Notes: generated from the sequence alone by a model not told the origin. A stretch of DNA of 64,000 nucleotides from Bradyrhizobium erythrophlei (GCF_900129425.1 NZ_LT670817.1:1426001-1490000), one strand, 5' to 3'. Numbered from the stretch's first letter, positions 24,738 to 34,445 are shown. Translations and numbers: made by a program.

Positions 24738-24885
24738 CGTCTCATCTCCTCTCCCGCTTGCGGGGCAGGCCCGGCTGGGGATGCTTGACGAGAAGGGGTT
24801 GCGCGACGCGAGGATGACGCGGATAAATGCTCCACCCGTCGCGCCGATGGCGGCCTATGCTTCCCCGCAAGCGGGAGAGGTGAGA
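24738..24885. repeat. Intergenic repeat, family E
   Basis: gtctcatctcctctcccgct ... tgcggggcaggc near the left and cttccccgcaagcgggagag...gtgag at the right form the outer arms. It occupies most of the 337-bp gap between the DUF4170 gene and the next plus-strand gene; I see no other feature in that gap. Confidence 0.7.
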
Positions 24886-24991
24886 AGCAACCGAAGGCGT
24901 AAGCCTTTGGGAACAAACGGCCTTTGCGGACAGCGTGGTTGCTGATAGGTTAAACGCAATCCGAACCCCTTAGACAAAAGGCCGCCAGCTT

Positions 24992-25552
24992 ATGTCAGAC
25001 GCGCCACATACCGGGAGTCATGCCGCCAGCGAGACGCGTCCGATACGCCTGCGCGATGCGCTTCGGCAGGCGCGGATCGAGGCGGCCGATCGCACCGGCG
25101 TGGTCGTCGACCTGCGCGATGCCGAAGTGGCTCGGCTTGAAATTCTCAACGAGGCGCTCGATCCCCTGTTCGCGCAAATACCTGCTCAGGTCGATCTGTT
25201 CGATCGCGGTATCAGCCAGGGCGATACGCCGCGGCTGTGGGTCGACGTCGTCGCCCATGTCGTGATGGGACGCGACAAGCGCATTTATCGCTTCGTGCAG
25301 GACACCCGTTTCGGCCGCATCGTGATCGCCGAATCCCACGATGCCATCGTCATCGTCGACGCCGTCACCGATTATGTCGCGCGCCGCATGATCGAGCGCG
25401 AACACGCGCTGGTCGCGACGCCGGCTGCGCCGGAACCGGTCGTCGTCGAAAAGCCGCGCCGCGGCGGGTTCTGGATCTTCGCGCTTGGCTTCATCATCGG
25501 CGCGCTCGCGCTGTTCGGTCTGGCGCTGTTCGCGACGTTACGCAATTTCTAG
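24992..25552 (+). CDS. Conserved hypothetical protein with C-terminal membrane anchor
   Basis: A 186-residue protein. The first 155 residues look soluble and alpha/beta (RTGVVVDLRDAEVARLEILN, PRLWVDVVAHVVMGRDKRIY, FRVIAESHD-like segment), followed by a short Pro/Arg linker and one C-terminal transmembrane helix (GGFWIFALGFIIGALALFGL). It would be a tail-anchored cytoplasmic protein. The core VDVVAHVVMGRDKRIYRFVQ is conserved-looking, but I do not recognise the family. It converges with the phosphoesterase gene across a repeat-filled gap. Confidence 0.7.
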   Translation: MSDAPHTGSHAASETRPIRLRDALRQARIEAADRTGVVVDLRDAEVARLEILNEALDPLFAQIPAQVDLFDRGISQGDTPRLWVDVVAHVVMGRDKRIYRFVQDTRFGRIVIAESHDAIVIVDAVTDYVARRMIEREHALVATPAAPEPVVVEKPRRGGFWIFALGFIIGALALFGLALFATLRNF

Positions 25553-25569
25553 GCATGCACAATCTCTCA

Positions 25570-25706
25570 CCGTCATTCCGGGGCGCGCGAAGCGCGAACC
25601 CGGAATCTCGAGATTTCCGCGATGTGCAATTGCAGATCTGAGGTCTGGTCCGGCCTGTCATCGGGCGGCGCGAAGCGCCGACCCGTTGGGACCATCCCGG
25701 AATGAC
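25570..25706. repeat. Mosaic family A/C repeat in a convergent gap
   Basis: Starts as family A (cgtcattccggggcgcgcga ... ggaatctcgagat), then switches to gatgtgcaattgcagatctg aggtctgg, then to a family C-like piece (tcatcgggcggcgcgaagcg) and closes with cccggaatgacgg. The middle block appears inverted inside the family A copy at 57415. It is a composite of several repeat families. Confidence 0.75.
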
Positions 25707-25714
25707 GGTAACGG

Positions 25715-26605
25715 TTACATCAGCGTGGTCCGCCGCAATTCCCTCACCCGCATCATCTCATCGATACCGCACACGGTCTGCTCGCAACGCCATGCCGCGC
25801 CATCGCGCTCGATCGAAAACAGATTGTAGGCCGCGGCGGGATAGCGGCCATGCGCGAGTGCCGATGCCGAAGGCACGCCGATCGCAGGTATCGGGCCCTG
25901 CGGCCCGTCGATCCAGATCGTCGAATGAACATGATCGTGCCCGTGCAGGATCAATTCCACGCCGTGTTGCAGCAGGAGCGCGCGCAGTTCGAAGGAATCG
26001 GTCAGCCGCTTGGCGCGCGAATCCGAGCGCAAGGGGTGATGGACCAGCAGCACGCGAAATGCCTGTTCGGAAGAAAGCCCCGCCAGCATGCGTTCGAGCG
26101 CATCGAGCTGGGGGCGACCGAGCCATCCCGTCGCCATCAGCGGTGGCGTCGGGACCGCCGACGATACGCTGATCAGCGCCAGCGGGCCGCGCCGGCGCAG
26201 AGAAGGCAATATGACGCCGCCATCGGGCACCTCGTCGCCGGCGAGGTAATTTCGCCAGGCTTCCGCAAATCGATGCCGGGTGGCGCGCACATAGGCGTCG
26301 TGATTGCCGGGGACGACCGTGACACGATCCGGTGCGCCGACGCTTTCCAGCCATTTCAGCGCCGGCGCGAACTCGGCCTCCAGCGCCAGGTTGACGAGAT
26401 CGCCGGTGATCGCGATGTGATCCGGGCCTTGCGCCTGCAGGTCTGACACCAGCGCATCAAGCACGTCGCGGCGATGGAATTTCCGGCGATTGCGGATCCA
26501 GTTGAGATAGCCGAGCGCGCGCTTGCCGGCGAGATCGGCAAGCCGCGGCACGGGCAGCGGCGGAAGATGCGGATCGGACAAATGGGCCAGCGTGAATGCC
26601 GCCAT
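25715..26605 (-). CDS. Metallophosphoesterase (calcineurin-like)
   Basis: A 296-residue two-metal phosphoesterase. The ligand motifs occur in order: HLSDPH (DxH, near residue 10), ITGDLVN (GDxxN), VPGNHDAY (GNHD), LVHHPL and HGHDH (GHxH). I start at the ATG 26603-26605 (MAAFTLAHLSDPHLPPLPVP); a start three codons upstream is possible. The family includes phosphodiesterases acting on cyclic nucleotides, nucleotide sugars or lipids, and the sequence does not show which. It is divergent from the Nudix gene by about 150 bp. Confidence 0.9.
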   Translation of the reverse strand: MAAFTLAHLSDPHLPPLPVPRLADLAGKRALGYLNWIRNRRKFHRRDVLDALVSDLQAQGPDHIAITGDLVNLALEAEFAPALKWLESVGAPDRVTVVPGNHDAYVRATRHRFAEAWRNYLAGDEVPDGGVILPSLRRRGPLALISVSSAVPTPPLMATGWLGRPQLDALERMLAGLSSEQAFRVLLVHHPLRSDSRAKRLTDSFELRALLLQHGVELILHGHDHVHSTIWIDGPQGPIPAIGVPSASALAHGRYPAAAYNLFSIERDGAAWRCEQTVCGIDEMMRVRELRRTTLM

Positions 26606-26753
26606 CAGTTGCATCCGACCGGGTCGCCCGTGGGACGGCGCCGCTGCACGATCATCTCGTCATATCCCGTGAAATCCTGCAATGTATTGGCAAGCCGGCA
26701 GCGGTGACGCAAGGATCAAACGAGATGTCCGGACATCGGGGATTTCAGTGGCG

Positions 26754-27239
26754 ATGAACCTGCAATCCCTGCGAAAGCTCGTCGAGCCGCTGCTGCGGCG
26801 GCTGTTTCACCTCTATTGGCGGTTCGCCCGCGGCATGACGCTCGGGGTCCGCGCTGTGGTGCTGGACGGCGACAACAGGGTATTTTTGGTCAAGCACAGC
26901 TATGTCTCCGGCTGGCACCTGCCGGGCGGCGGTGTGGAGGTCGGCGAAACCTTCGGCGATGCGCTGCGGCGCGAACTCGCGGAGGAGGGGCGGATTGAAG
27001 TGCTGGGCCAACCGGCCCTGCATGGCCTGTTCTTCAACAGCCACGCTTCCCGCCGGGACCACGTCGCCGTCTATCTGGTCCGGCATTTCAGCCAGGATCG
27101 CCTGCCCGAACCCAATCACGAGATCGTCGCCTGCGGCTTCTTCGAGGCTGGCGCGCTGCCGGCCGAGACGACTGCGGGGACCCGTCTGCGGATATCGGAA
27201 GTGCTCGAAGGCAAAGCGCCGATCACAACCTGGAGTTAG
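26754..27239 (+). CDS. Nudix hydrolase
   Basis: A 161-residue Nudix protein. The Nudix box GGGVEVGETFGDALRRELAE EGRIEV fits GX5EX7REUXEEXGU. It has an N-terminal helical extension (LRKLVEPLLRRLFHLYWRFA) before the domain begins at GVRAVVLDGDNRVFLVKHSY. The substrate is not evident. I take the ATG at 26754; a GTG two codons earlier is possible. It is followed 45 bp downstream by the membrane protein and glycosyltransferase genes, so it may share their transcript and act on a nucleotide sugar, but that is inference. Confidence 0.88.
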   Translation: MNLQSLRKLVEPLLRRLFHLYWRFARGMTLGVRAVVLDGDNRVFLVKHSYVSGWHLPGGGVEVGETFGDALRRELAEEGRIEVLGQPALHGLFFNSHASRRDHVAVYLVRHFSQDRLPEPNHEIVACGFFEAGALPAETTAGTRLRISEVLEGKAPITTWS

Positions 27240-27284
27240 GCCCTTGAGCTTCGCTCCATTTGGCGACAAGCTTGTGGGAGCACC

Positions 27285-28448
27285 GTGCACCGGAACCAAG
27301 CGATGCGATATCTGAAGGCTGCCTGTGGCTTCCTTTGCTTTCTGGTGTTGGCCAGCAACGTATGGTCGATGTCGCACTGGAACGAGGCCCGCGGCGTTTA
27401 CGACGACGTCTGCTATCTCCGGCAGGCGCATCTGTTCCAGAAATTCGGCATTGACGGGTTGGATACAAATATCTCCCGGGACGACGATCATTATCTGTCG
27501 GAAAAATTGAGGGCGATAGCTTTCCCGACCTGGAGCGATACTACCACGGCTCCCTGTCACAACATGATGCCGGCGACAAATAAGCTTGTCATGCAATACC
27601 CGCCGGGCACGGGCTTTGTGCTGGCGCTGTTTCCGCAAGGATTTCAGGTCATCCCGCTCTACGCTTTGGCGACTGTCATCATCTTTGGCTTTGCGTCGCT
27701 TGGGATTTTTTATGCGCGTTCCACGGCTGCAATTCTGTTGACGACGGCCTTTGGCTGCCTGGCGATCTACCTGATGATCAATCCGACCAAGGCGAGCTAT
27801 TCGGTGGCGCCGACGATGGTGGTCTGCGCGCTGGCGGGTTTTCTCACCGCCAGGCTCTTCTCCACGGAGCAGCGGCGTCGTCGCCTGCTTTTGACCGGCC
27901 TCGTCGGTCTTTTGATTGGCGTGGCCATCAATTTCAGATTGTCCAATTTGTTTCTCGCGTCCGGATATTTTTTATTCTTCCTCGCTTCGTTTTCATTTTA
28001 CCGGAGGCTGGAGTCATTTCTGCAGGGCGCCGTGTTCGGGGCCGCGTTCTTGGCAGGCGTGGCGCCGACCCTACTTGCGAACGCGATCAACGCGGGCGGT
28101 CCTTTCTCTACGACGTACGGCGGTGCCGACACGACGGCCCCGGATTTCAGTTTCAGCGTCATCTGGAGTTACGCCGCGGACCTGCAATTCGCGCTGCTGC
28201 TGCTCGCGGGTGCGTGGACCGTTGTGATCCTGCTTTCCAGCACCGGCAACGGCATAAGGCAAACGGCCCTTGTCGCGGCTGGAAATCTTCTGGTGAATCT
28301 GGCCTTCTTCTTGAGCCATCCCGTCTTCACCCCGTATTATACGATCCCGATCGCGATGCTGTCGTTGTGGAGCCTGCTGTTTGCCTCGCTGATACAGCCG
28401 GCGGAAGCAGTGGACGATAATCGCCTTGGACAGGCGGCCAAAGCCTGA
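27285..28448 (+). CDS. Polytopic membrane protein, GT39/ArnT-like glycosyltransferase candidate
   Basis: A 387-residue protein with about nine transmembrane segments. The first extracytoplasmic loop carries acidic residues (GVYDDVCYLRQAHLFQKFGI) and YPPGTGFVLALFPQGF, features typical of GT-C (ArnT/PMT-like) transferases that use polyprenyl-phosphate sugars. The GTG at 27285 has tgggag upstream; an ATG at 27303 is the alternative. The dolichyl-phosphate-mannose-synthase-like GT2 follows 51 bp later and could supply the lipid-linked sugar. Family assignment is tentative because no motif is decisive. Confidence 0.7.
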   Translation: MHRNQAMRYLKAACGFLCFLVLASNVWSMSHWNEARGVYDDVCYLRQAHLFQKFGIDGLDTNISRDDDHYLSEKLRAIAFPTWSDTTTAPCHNMMPATNKLVMQYPPGTGFVLALFPQGFQVIPLYALATVIIFGFASLGIFYARSTAAILLTTAFGCLAIYLMINPTKASYSVAPTMVVCALAGFLTARLFSTEQRRRRLLLTGLVGLLIGVAINFRLSNLFLASGYFLFFLASFSFYRRLESFLQGAVFGAAFLAGVAPTLLANAINAGGPFSTTYGGADTTAPDFSFSVIWSYAADLQFALLLLAGAWTVVILLSSTGNGIRQTALVAAGNLLVNLAFFLSHPVFTPYYTIPIAMLSLWSLLFASLIQPAEAVDDNRLGQAAKA

Positions 28449-28499
28449 TCATGCTATGAGCGTTGAGTCGGCGGGCTTGATCGGGCAGGCATTTCACGA

Positions 28500-29435
28500 A
28501 TGATACCATCATCGACGCGGGTTGCGGTTCTGGTGCCGTGCTTCAATGAGGAAGCCGCGGTCGCCACCGTCGTGGCCGATTTTCGCAAGGCGCTGCCTAC
28601 AGCCGAAATCTTCGTCTACGACAATAATTCGTCGGATCGCACCATCGCGGTCGCGCGCGCCGCCGGCGCCGAGGTGCGCAGCGAACGCCGCCAGGGCAAG
28701 GGCCATGTAGTCCGGCGCATGTTCGCCGACGTCGACGCCGATGTCTATGTGCTGGTCGACGGCGACGCGACCTATGACGCCGCCAGCGCGCCACGCATGA
28801 TCGATACGCTGCTGTCGGATCATCTCGACATGGTGGTGGGCTTTCGGGTCGATCAGGTTCAGGCCGCCTATCGGCCAGGCCATCGCACCGGCAACTGGAT
28901 GCTGACCAGCTTCCTCTCCTCGGTGTTCGGCCAGGCTTTCAAGGATATCCTCTCCGGCTATCGGGTGTTTTCGCGGCGCTTCGTCAAATCGTTTCCGGTG
29001 CTGTCCGATGGTTTCGAGATCGAAACCGAACTGACGGTCCATGCGCTTGAACTGGCGCTGCCGGTCGCGGAAATCGAGACACCTTATTACGCCCGACCGG
29101 AGGGATCGTTCAGCAAGCTCAACACCTGGCGCGACGGCTTTCGGATCCTTGCCACCATCCTGAAACTCTACCGGTCGGAAAAGCCGTTGCGGTTCTTCAC
29201 CGCCATCGGAATATTTCTGACGCTGGTGTCGGTCGGCCTCGCGATACCCATCATCGTCACCTACCTTGAGGAAGGCATCGTTCCCCGGCTGCCGACCGCG
29301 GTTCTGTCGATGGGCCTGATGATTCTGGCAGTGCTGTCGGTGTCATCGGGACTGGTGCTCGATACCGTGACGCGCGGCCGCCGCGAGATGAAGCTGCTGG
29401 CCTATTTGTCGCAGGCCCCGATCAACAGGAACTGA
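28500..29435 (+). CDS. Family 2 glycosyltransferase with two C-terminal membrane helices
   Basis: A 311-residue GT-A enzyme. The N-terminus has the GT2 nucleotide-binding pattern (VAVLVPCFNEEAAVATVVAD, IFVYDNNSSDRT), the metal-binding DGDATYD motif and a ...GFEIETELTVHALELALPVA acceptor region. Two hydrophobic helices end the protein (FFTAIGIFLTLVSVGLAIPI; VLSMGLMILAVLSVSSGLVL). This matches polyprenyl-phosphate glycosyltransferases of the DPM/GtrB type. It probably loads a sugar on undecaprenyl phosphate for the adjacent membrane transferase; the modified target is unknown. Confidence 0.88.
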   Translation: MIPSSTRVAVLVPCFNEEAAVATVVADFRKALPTAEIFVYDNNSSDRTIAVARAAGAEVRSERRQGKGHVVRRMFADVDADVYVLVDGDATYDAASAPRMIDTLLSDHLDMVVGFRVDQVQAAYRPGHRTGNWMLTSFLSSVFGQAFKDILSGYRVFSRRFVKSFPVLSDGFEIETELTVHALELALPVAEIETPYYARPEGSFSKLNTWRDGFRILATILKLYRSEKPLRFFTAIGIFLTLVSVGLAIPIIVTYLEEGIVPRLPTAVLSMGLMILAVLSVSSGLVLDTVTRGRREMKLLAYLSQAPINRN

Positions 29436-29502
29436 TACGGCAAGAATTTGCCGAGGCGGGCGATGGACCGCGCCTTCGCCAGATGCTATCCCGCGCGTAA
29501 CC

Positions 29503-30024
29503 ATGAGCGACCTTTCTCTGACAATACTGCCCGAAACCGCCAACGACGCGCTGCCAATCGAACGCCTGCACGAGCGCACGTTCGGGCCCGGCCGTTTTGT
29601 GCTGAGCGCGTACCGGATTCGCGAACACGTCGATCATCTGCTCGATCTGTCATTCACCGCCCGGATCGGCACGCTGCTGGTAGGCTCGGTACGTCAGTTG
29701 CCGATAATGGTCGGCGATACCAAGGCCTTGCTGCTGGGGCCGCTGACGGTCGAGCCGCCGTTTCGCGGCCGCGGCGTCGGCCGCGCGCTGCTCGATCGCG
29801 CGCTGAAGGATGCGAGAGCGAAGGGGCATCGCCTCGTGCTGCTGGTCGGCGACGAGGCCTATTACAGCCGCGTCGGCTTCAAGGCGGTTCCGAAGGGCCG
29901 CGCGAGCATGCCGGGACCGGTGGATTACAGTCGCCTCTTGGTGGCGGAGCTCGTCGACGGCGCGTTTTCAGACGTCTCGGGGGCGATCCGTCCCGACTGG
30001 AGCGTGGTGCGATCGGGAGCATGA
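29503..30024 (+). CDS. GNAT-family N-acetyltransferase
   Basis: A 173-residue acetyltransferase. The acetyl-CoA motif A is GPLTVEPPFRGRGVGRALLD (R-G-R-G-V-G pyrophosphate loop), followed by LVGDEAYYSRVGFKAVPKG, a pattern of the YhbS-like branch. The substrate is unknown. The gene lies 67 bp after the glycosyltransferase and ends 34 bp before the convergent NicO gene. A separate transcription unit cannot be excluded. Confidence 0.88.
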   Translation: MSDLSLTILPETANDALPIERLHERTFGPGRFVLSAYRIREHVDHLLDLSFTARIGTLLVGSVRQLPIMVGDTKALLLGPLTVEPPFRGRGVGRALLDRALKDARAKGHRLVLLVGDEAYYSRVGFKAVPKGRASMPGPVDYSRLLVAELVDGAFSDVSGAIRPDWSVVRSGA

Positions 30025-30058
30025 TCCTGGCGATCAATCCGATCGAGACATTCGCCTC

Positions 30059-31207
30059 TCAGAAGCAGGTCACGCGCTCGGCGGCGATGTAGCCCAGCAG
30101 CAGTCCCACGCCAAACAGCAACACCATTCCCGCAGCGGCGAACTCGACCCCATGCATCACCAGCGCACCGCTGCCCCCGCGGCCGGCGGTTATCCGTCGC
30201 GCCAGCCCCTTTGCGGAGACCGCAATGATGGCAATGGTTGCGACGGTGATCGCGGTGCCAAGCCCCATCACGAACGTGGCGGCGATGCCGGCCCAGAACA
30301 GCCCCTGTGCCAGCGCGAACACCAGAACCAGAATGGCGCCCGAACACGGCCGGATGCCGACGGTTAGAACCGCGCTGAAACCGCGCCGCCACCCGCCGGG
30401 ACCGGAAAGTTGCGAGGGCTCGGGACCATGCGAGTGTCCGCAATGCTCGTCGTGCACATGGCCATGCTCGCGATGCTCCGCATGCTCATGTCCGGACACA
30501 CGGTCGCGAGCGACAGTGGCATGCGCAGGGCCGCGGTCATGGTGATGATGTTCGTGACCGCCATGATCGTGCGAGTGATGTCCGTGATCATGATGAAATG
30601 CAGTCGCGTGCGCCAGGACCGGCGCAATCGTTGGCGCGGATCTGCCGTAAGATGATTGCAGCGCCCGGATCAAGCCGCCGCCCTTGCTCCAGACCAGCCG
30701 GACACCGAACGCGGCGATCAGCGTGTAGCTGGCGATCTCGATTGCGCGCTCGGCGCCGCACATGGTCTTGGCGGTGACGTTGAGCAGCCAGGCGCCGATG
30801 CCGACGATCAGCACCGCGATCAACGACTGCATCAGCGCCGAGACGAACGACAGCACGATGCCGCGTCGCGCGGTCTCTTCATTGGCGACAAGGTATGACG
30901 AGATCACGGTCTTGCCGTGGCCGGGGCCGGCGGCGTGGAATATGCCGTAGGCGAACGAAATCGCCAGCAGCGTCCAGACCGCGCTGCCGTCGGCCTTGGC
31001 GGCGCGAATGGTCGCCGACATCTCGCGATAGAATTCCGATTGCTTGGTCATCAGCCAGCCGACGATACCGCCGATTTGCGCGTCGGGAGCGGCGGGCGGA
31101 CCGCCGAACGGATTTTGCGCCAGCGCGCTCCGCAGCGCGCCATCGACGACAATGGCGACGGCCATGATCGCCAGGCAGTTCAACGCCGTCTGTCGGTTGG
31201 TTTTCAT
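30059..31207 (-). CDS. NicO/RcnA-type metal permease with His-rich loop
   Basis: A 382-residue inner-membrane transporter. After a signal-like helix come the hallmark AGPGHGKTVISSYLVANEET (HX4 in TM region) and, after TM4, a very His-rich loop (HHDHGHHSHDHGGHEHHHHD and more) that would bind metal; the C-terminal half has VGIRPCSGAILVLVFALAQG. The family exports or imports Ni2+ and Co2+. The ATG at 31205-31207 follows tgagga; a TTG upstream overlaps the previous stop. It is the last gene of a DUF2946-TonB-DUF1007-NicO operon, for which zinc is also plausible given the upstream site. Confidence 0.9.
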   Translation of the reverse strand: MKTNRQTALNCLAIMAVAIVVDGALRSALAQNPFGGPPAAPDAQIGGIVGWLMTKQSEFYREMSATIRAAKADGSAVWTLLAISFAYGIFHAAGPGHGKTVISSYLVANEETARRGIVLSFVSALMQSLIAVLIVGIGAWLLNVTAKTMCGAERAIEIASYTLIAAFGVRLVWSKGGGLIRALQSSYGRSAPTIAPVLAHATAFHHDHGHHSHDHGGHEHHHHDRGPAHATVARDRVSGHEHAEHREHGHVHDEHCGHSHGPEPSQLSGPGGWRRGFSAVLTVGIRPCSGAILVLVFALAQGLFWAGIAATFVMGLGTAITVATIAIIAVSAKGLARRITAGRGGSGALVMHGVEFAAAGMVLLFGVGLLLGYIAAERVTCF

Positions 31208-31218
31208 GCGCGCGATCC

Positions 31219-31872
31219 TCAGGGACAATCGACATTGATCTTGTTGGCGAACATTGCGCCATAATTACTGTTGCTTCCGTTCAGAAACGAGGCCTCGCCA
31301 AGTTTCTGGGCGGCGGCGGCTCCGTCGTTCGGCCGCTGGATCGTCGTGGCGCAGGCGGCGGGCGCGCCGACGAGGCGGATCGGATTTTGTTTCTGCAGCG
31401 CGAAGTCGACGAAGTAGGTTGGGTCGAAGATCTCCACGGCGAGTTGTTTGGTCTTGATCGGGGTCTTGAACGGGAGCGTGAAGTGCAGCACCAGGGTTGA
31501 ATCCCGGTATTCGAGAAAGTAGTCGGCCGGCTTTTGAAACGGCTGTTTTTGGCCATTGACCTTGGCGAAGGTGAAGAAGCCGTATTCCTTCAGGGAGTCC
31601 ATATTGGTCTGTGCCAGCGGGGCTAGTTCTTCGCGGCTATAGGTCCCCTTCTTTTTGGCCGCGATGCCCTGCAACGCATAGGTCGAAAACATGTCGTCGA
31701 ACGTCCAGGCGTGCCGAATCCCGGTGATCGAGCCATCGGCAGCGAAAATCAGTTCGCTCGCCGCGGTGACCCAGACGTGCGGATGGGCCTGCGCCGCACC
31801 CGAACTCAAAGCGAGCGCCGCTGAAGCTGACAGCAGATGAAGCAACAAACGCATCAAGGCGTTCACGTTCAC
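31219..31872 (-). CDS. DUF1007 family exported protein
   Basis: A 217-residue periplasmic protein. The signal peptide is followed by HPHVWVTAASELIFAADGSI, which places the conserved His-Pro-His at the mature N-terminus, probably a metal ligand. Further marks are IRHAWTFDDMFSTYALQGI and the C-terminal Cys pair. DUF1007 proteins almost always pair with NicO permeases and are thought to deliver metal. I take the GTG at 31872; GTG 31866 and ATG 31854 are alternatives, since a run of G (31873-31878) could serve any of them. The stop is 12 bp from the NicO start. Confidence 0.88.
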   Translation of the reverse strand: MNVNALMRLLLHLLSASAALALSSGAAQAHPHVWVTAASELIFAADGSITGIRHAWTFDDMFSTYALQGIAAKKKGTYSREELAPLAQTNMDSLKEYGFFTFAKVNGQKQPFQKPADYFLEYRDSTLVLHFTLPFKTPIKTKQLAVEIFDPTYFVDFALQKQNPIRLVGAPAACATTIQRPNDGAAAAQKLGEASFLNGSNSNYGAMFANKINVDCP

Positions 31873-31961
31873 CCCCCATTGGCTCTGCCAAGGGCGCTCG
31901 CAAGCGGACCTTGACTTGATTGGCTGTCCACCGGTCCCGGCGCGGCCGAGCCTTGCGCCTC

Positions 31962-34445
31962 TCATATCTTCTTCGAGATGCCGAGGAAGAAGCCGCGTCG
32001 CGGCCCGAATTGCGGCGCGAACACGCCGATGCCGGATCCATCCCTGATTTCGTAGATCGAGTCGAACAAGTTGACGACGTCGAAACGAACGGTCATCGGC
32101 TTAGGGTCATTCGGCAGCAGGAATTCGCGCTGGATGCCGACATTGACTTGCGTGTAAGACGGCACCATACCGATGTTGGCGTCCCCGTCGCGCAGACCGC
32201 TGCCATAGATTGCGTCGGCGCTAAGCTTGGTCCCGCACCACGATAGCCCATCGGCGCCGAACGTTTCAGCGACAGTCGCAGGCCGGCCGCAGAACTGATA
32301 GACGGCCCCCGCCGAAGCGGTGACGAACTGGTTGTGGTCGGTATAGACAAAGTGCGACTGGATGTACTGAAACTCGGTCAGGCCGCCGAGATCCGCGAGT
32401 GGCGTCGAATTGTCGAATAGATACTGGTTCGACACCACCTGGCTCGCTCTCTGCTGGGCCACGGCAACGTTGGCATAGGCCTGGAAGTTGCCGCTTTTGT
32501 ACTTGGCGTGGAATTCGATGCCTTCGTTGTATCCGTTGGCATAGTTGAATGCGGTCAGCACGTAGGCCTGGCCGAAGAGGCCGTTGTCGAGGAGGTCCGT
32601 CGCGATCTTGTAATAGGCGTCGACTCCGAGTTCCAGACTGGAGCAGTCTTTCGCGCCCGCTGACGAGCATCCGAACGGAATTTTTTGATCGACGCCGGCA
32701 TCGAAATAGTGCGAGCGCTCCGGCAAGACGGGGTCGTTGGCCTGGCCGGCATTCGGTGCTCCCGTCGTGTTGTTGAACAGGCCGATGTTGGCGGGGGCTG
32801 CTTCCACGAGTTCCGGCGGCGTGAAGTAGCGCGCATAGCCGGCATGGAAGGTCGTATTCTCGAACGGCTTATAGGTAAAACTCAAGCGGGGGCTGAACTG
32901 GTTAGCGCTCACGAATTGATACATTTGATCGAAGCGCAAGCCGGCGTTGATCGTGAACTGGTCGGTGACCTTCCACTCGTCCTGAGCATACACTCCCATC
33001 AGCACGCCCAGTTTCGAGACGTTGTCGGTTATCGTCTCCGGCGCACCGTTGTCCGAGCCGTCGCATACCATGCAGGGTTCGACCAGCGACGAATTGCCGA
33101 CGAATGCCTGCTCGGCGCTGACTGAGAAGCCGGCGCGGAGCGTATGGGTCGAATTGAGCTTATAGGAGCCGTCGCCCTGGATGCCATTGGTGTAGGAAGT
33201 GCGGGTAATATCCGAGGCGACGCCGTTCAGCAGCAGATCTCCGGTCGGGTCCGGCAAGAAGTGCAGATCGTTGTAGCGGGTGAAATAGGACAATTGCCCG
33301 TCGAAGCCGTCGACTGATTTCTGCACCGACAGCACGCCAAAGTGAGTGACCTCCCACTGATTTTCGTTGAGCAGCGCTGAATTAAAACTGGTGCTGCCGA
33401 ACGCGTTGGTGACCGGGGGATTCCCGTTCTGCCCGACCGGTTGACCCGGATTGTTGGGAATCTGAAAGTTGTTGTTCGAAGTGCCGGCGATCAGGCTGAC
33501 CCGGGTGGTCGGATCGACGAACGCGGACATGTAGGCGAAGCCCCTCTCCTGCTGTGAGAAATCGTGGATCGCGTTGTACGCAGGCGTCGCATTTTCAAGA
33601 CCCAACGTGTTCTGCAGATAGCGGCCGGTGAAATAGTATTGAACGCCGGCAAAGCAATCCGCAGAAACCGGCGGCGCCTTGACGGAGGTTGGCGCGGTCG
33701 TGGTTGCAGGGCAGGTGCTGCCGAATGTGCCGCCATATTCGACGCTCGGCGTAATGGTGCCGTGACTGCCGCCGTACACGCTGGCGGTGCCGCTGTTGTT
33801 GAAAAGGTCGTTGCGGGTGGTGATGTCGACGAGGCCAACCGTGCGCAGCCCGAATTCGGCCGGCAAGGCACCGGTGACCAGTGCCATGCTGCCAATGAAA
33901 CTGGTGTCGAAGATGCTGCCGAAACCGGTGAGCCCGTCGGGCATCATCACCCCGTTGATCCGGAACTGGACGTTGGCGTGATCGTTGCGGACATGCAGCG
34001 AGCCGCTGACGGCGGAATCCTGCGAAATCCCGGGGGCCTGCAGCAGCACCTTCTCAACCGACTGGTTGGTGCCTTGCGGCAGATCCTGGATGGTGTCGTG
34101 GCTGATGGTGTCGGAGGTCGTGCCGATGGTTGTATACAGATCGTTGCGCTTTTGATCGAAGACGTTGCTTTTTGCGGCAAGCTGTGCGGCTGGCGAGATC
34201 GGCGTTGAAGTCGCGGTGGTCGGCGTTGTCCGCGGAGATACGGCGCGCCGCGCGATCGCGCTCGGCTTCGGTTTCTGCCTCGGTGTCCCTGCTACTTGCT
34301 TCGGCGCTTCAACCACGATGTCAGGAAGCGCCGTGGTGCCGTTACCGGCGGGTGCTGCGGTCTGCGACATCGCGGCGCCGCCCAGGCCGAGCAGCAACGA
34401 CGCCGAACCGGAGAGGAGTAGAGTACTTCTTGCAACAAACGTCAT
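31962..34445 (-). CDS. TonB-dependent outer-membrane receptor
   Basis: An 827-residue outer-membrane receptor. The ATG at 34443-34445 gives a signal peptide (MTFVARSTLLLSGSASLLLG), then a Pro/Thr-rich spacer with a TonB-box-like PDIVVEAP. The plug domain has QSVEKVLLQAPGISQDSAVS and LHVRNDHANVQFRINGVMMP; the barrel ends FVVNLFDSIYEIRDGSGIGV ... with the usual terminal aromatic-poor strand. Cys pairs occur in the barrel loops (STC...DCF, MVCDG). The downstream genes (DUF1007, NicO) and the Zur-like site point to a metal or metallophore ligand, not a sugar. Confidence 0.92.
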   Translation of the reverse strand: MTFVARSTLLLSGSASLLLGLGGAAMSQTAAPAGNGTTALPDIVVEAPKQVAGTPRQKPKPSAIARRAVSPRTTPTTATSTPISPAAQLAAKSNVFDQKRNDLYTTIGTTSDTISHDTIQDLPQGTNQSVEKVLLQAPGISQDSAVSGSLHVRNDHANVQFRINGVMMPDGLTGFGSIFDTSFIGSMALVTGALPAEFGLRTVGLVDITTRNDLFNNSGTASVYGGSHGTITPSVEYGGTFGSTCPATTTAPTSVKAPPVSADCFAGVQYYFTGRYLQNTLGLENATPAYNAIHDFSQQERGFAYMSAFVDPTTRVSLIAGTSNNNFQIPNNPGQPVGQNGNPPVTNAFGSTSFNSALLNENQWEVTHFGVLSVQKSVDGFDGQLSYFTRYNDLHFLPDPTGDLLLNGVASDITRTSYTNGIQGDGSYKLNSTHTLRAGFSVSAEQAFVGNSSLVEPCMVCDGSDNGAPETITDNVSKLGVLMGVYAQDEWKVTDQFTINAGLRFDQMYQFVSANQFSPRLSFTYKPFENTTFHAGYARYFTPPELVEAAPANIGLFNNTTGAPNAGQANDPVLPERSHYFDAGVDQKIPFGCSSAGAKDCSSLELGVDAYYKIATDLLDNGLFGQAYVLTAFNYANGYNEGIEFHAKYKSGNFQAYANVAVAQQRASQVVSNQYLFDNSTPLADLGGLTEFQYIQSHFVYTDHNQFVTASAGAVYQFCGRPATVAETFGADGLSWCGTKLSADAIYGSGLRDGDANIGMVPSYTQVNVGIQREFLLPNDPKPMTVRFDVVNLFDSIYEIRDGSGIGVFAPQFGPRRGFFLGISKKI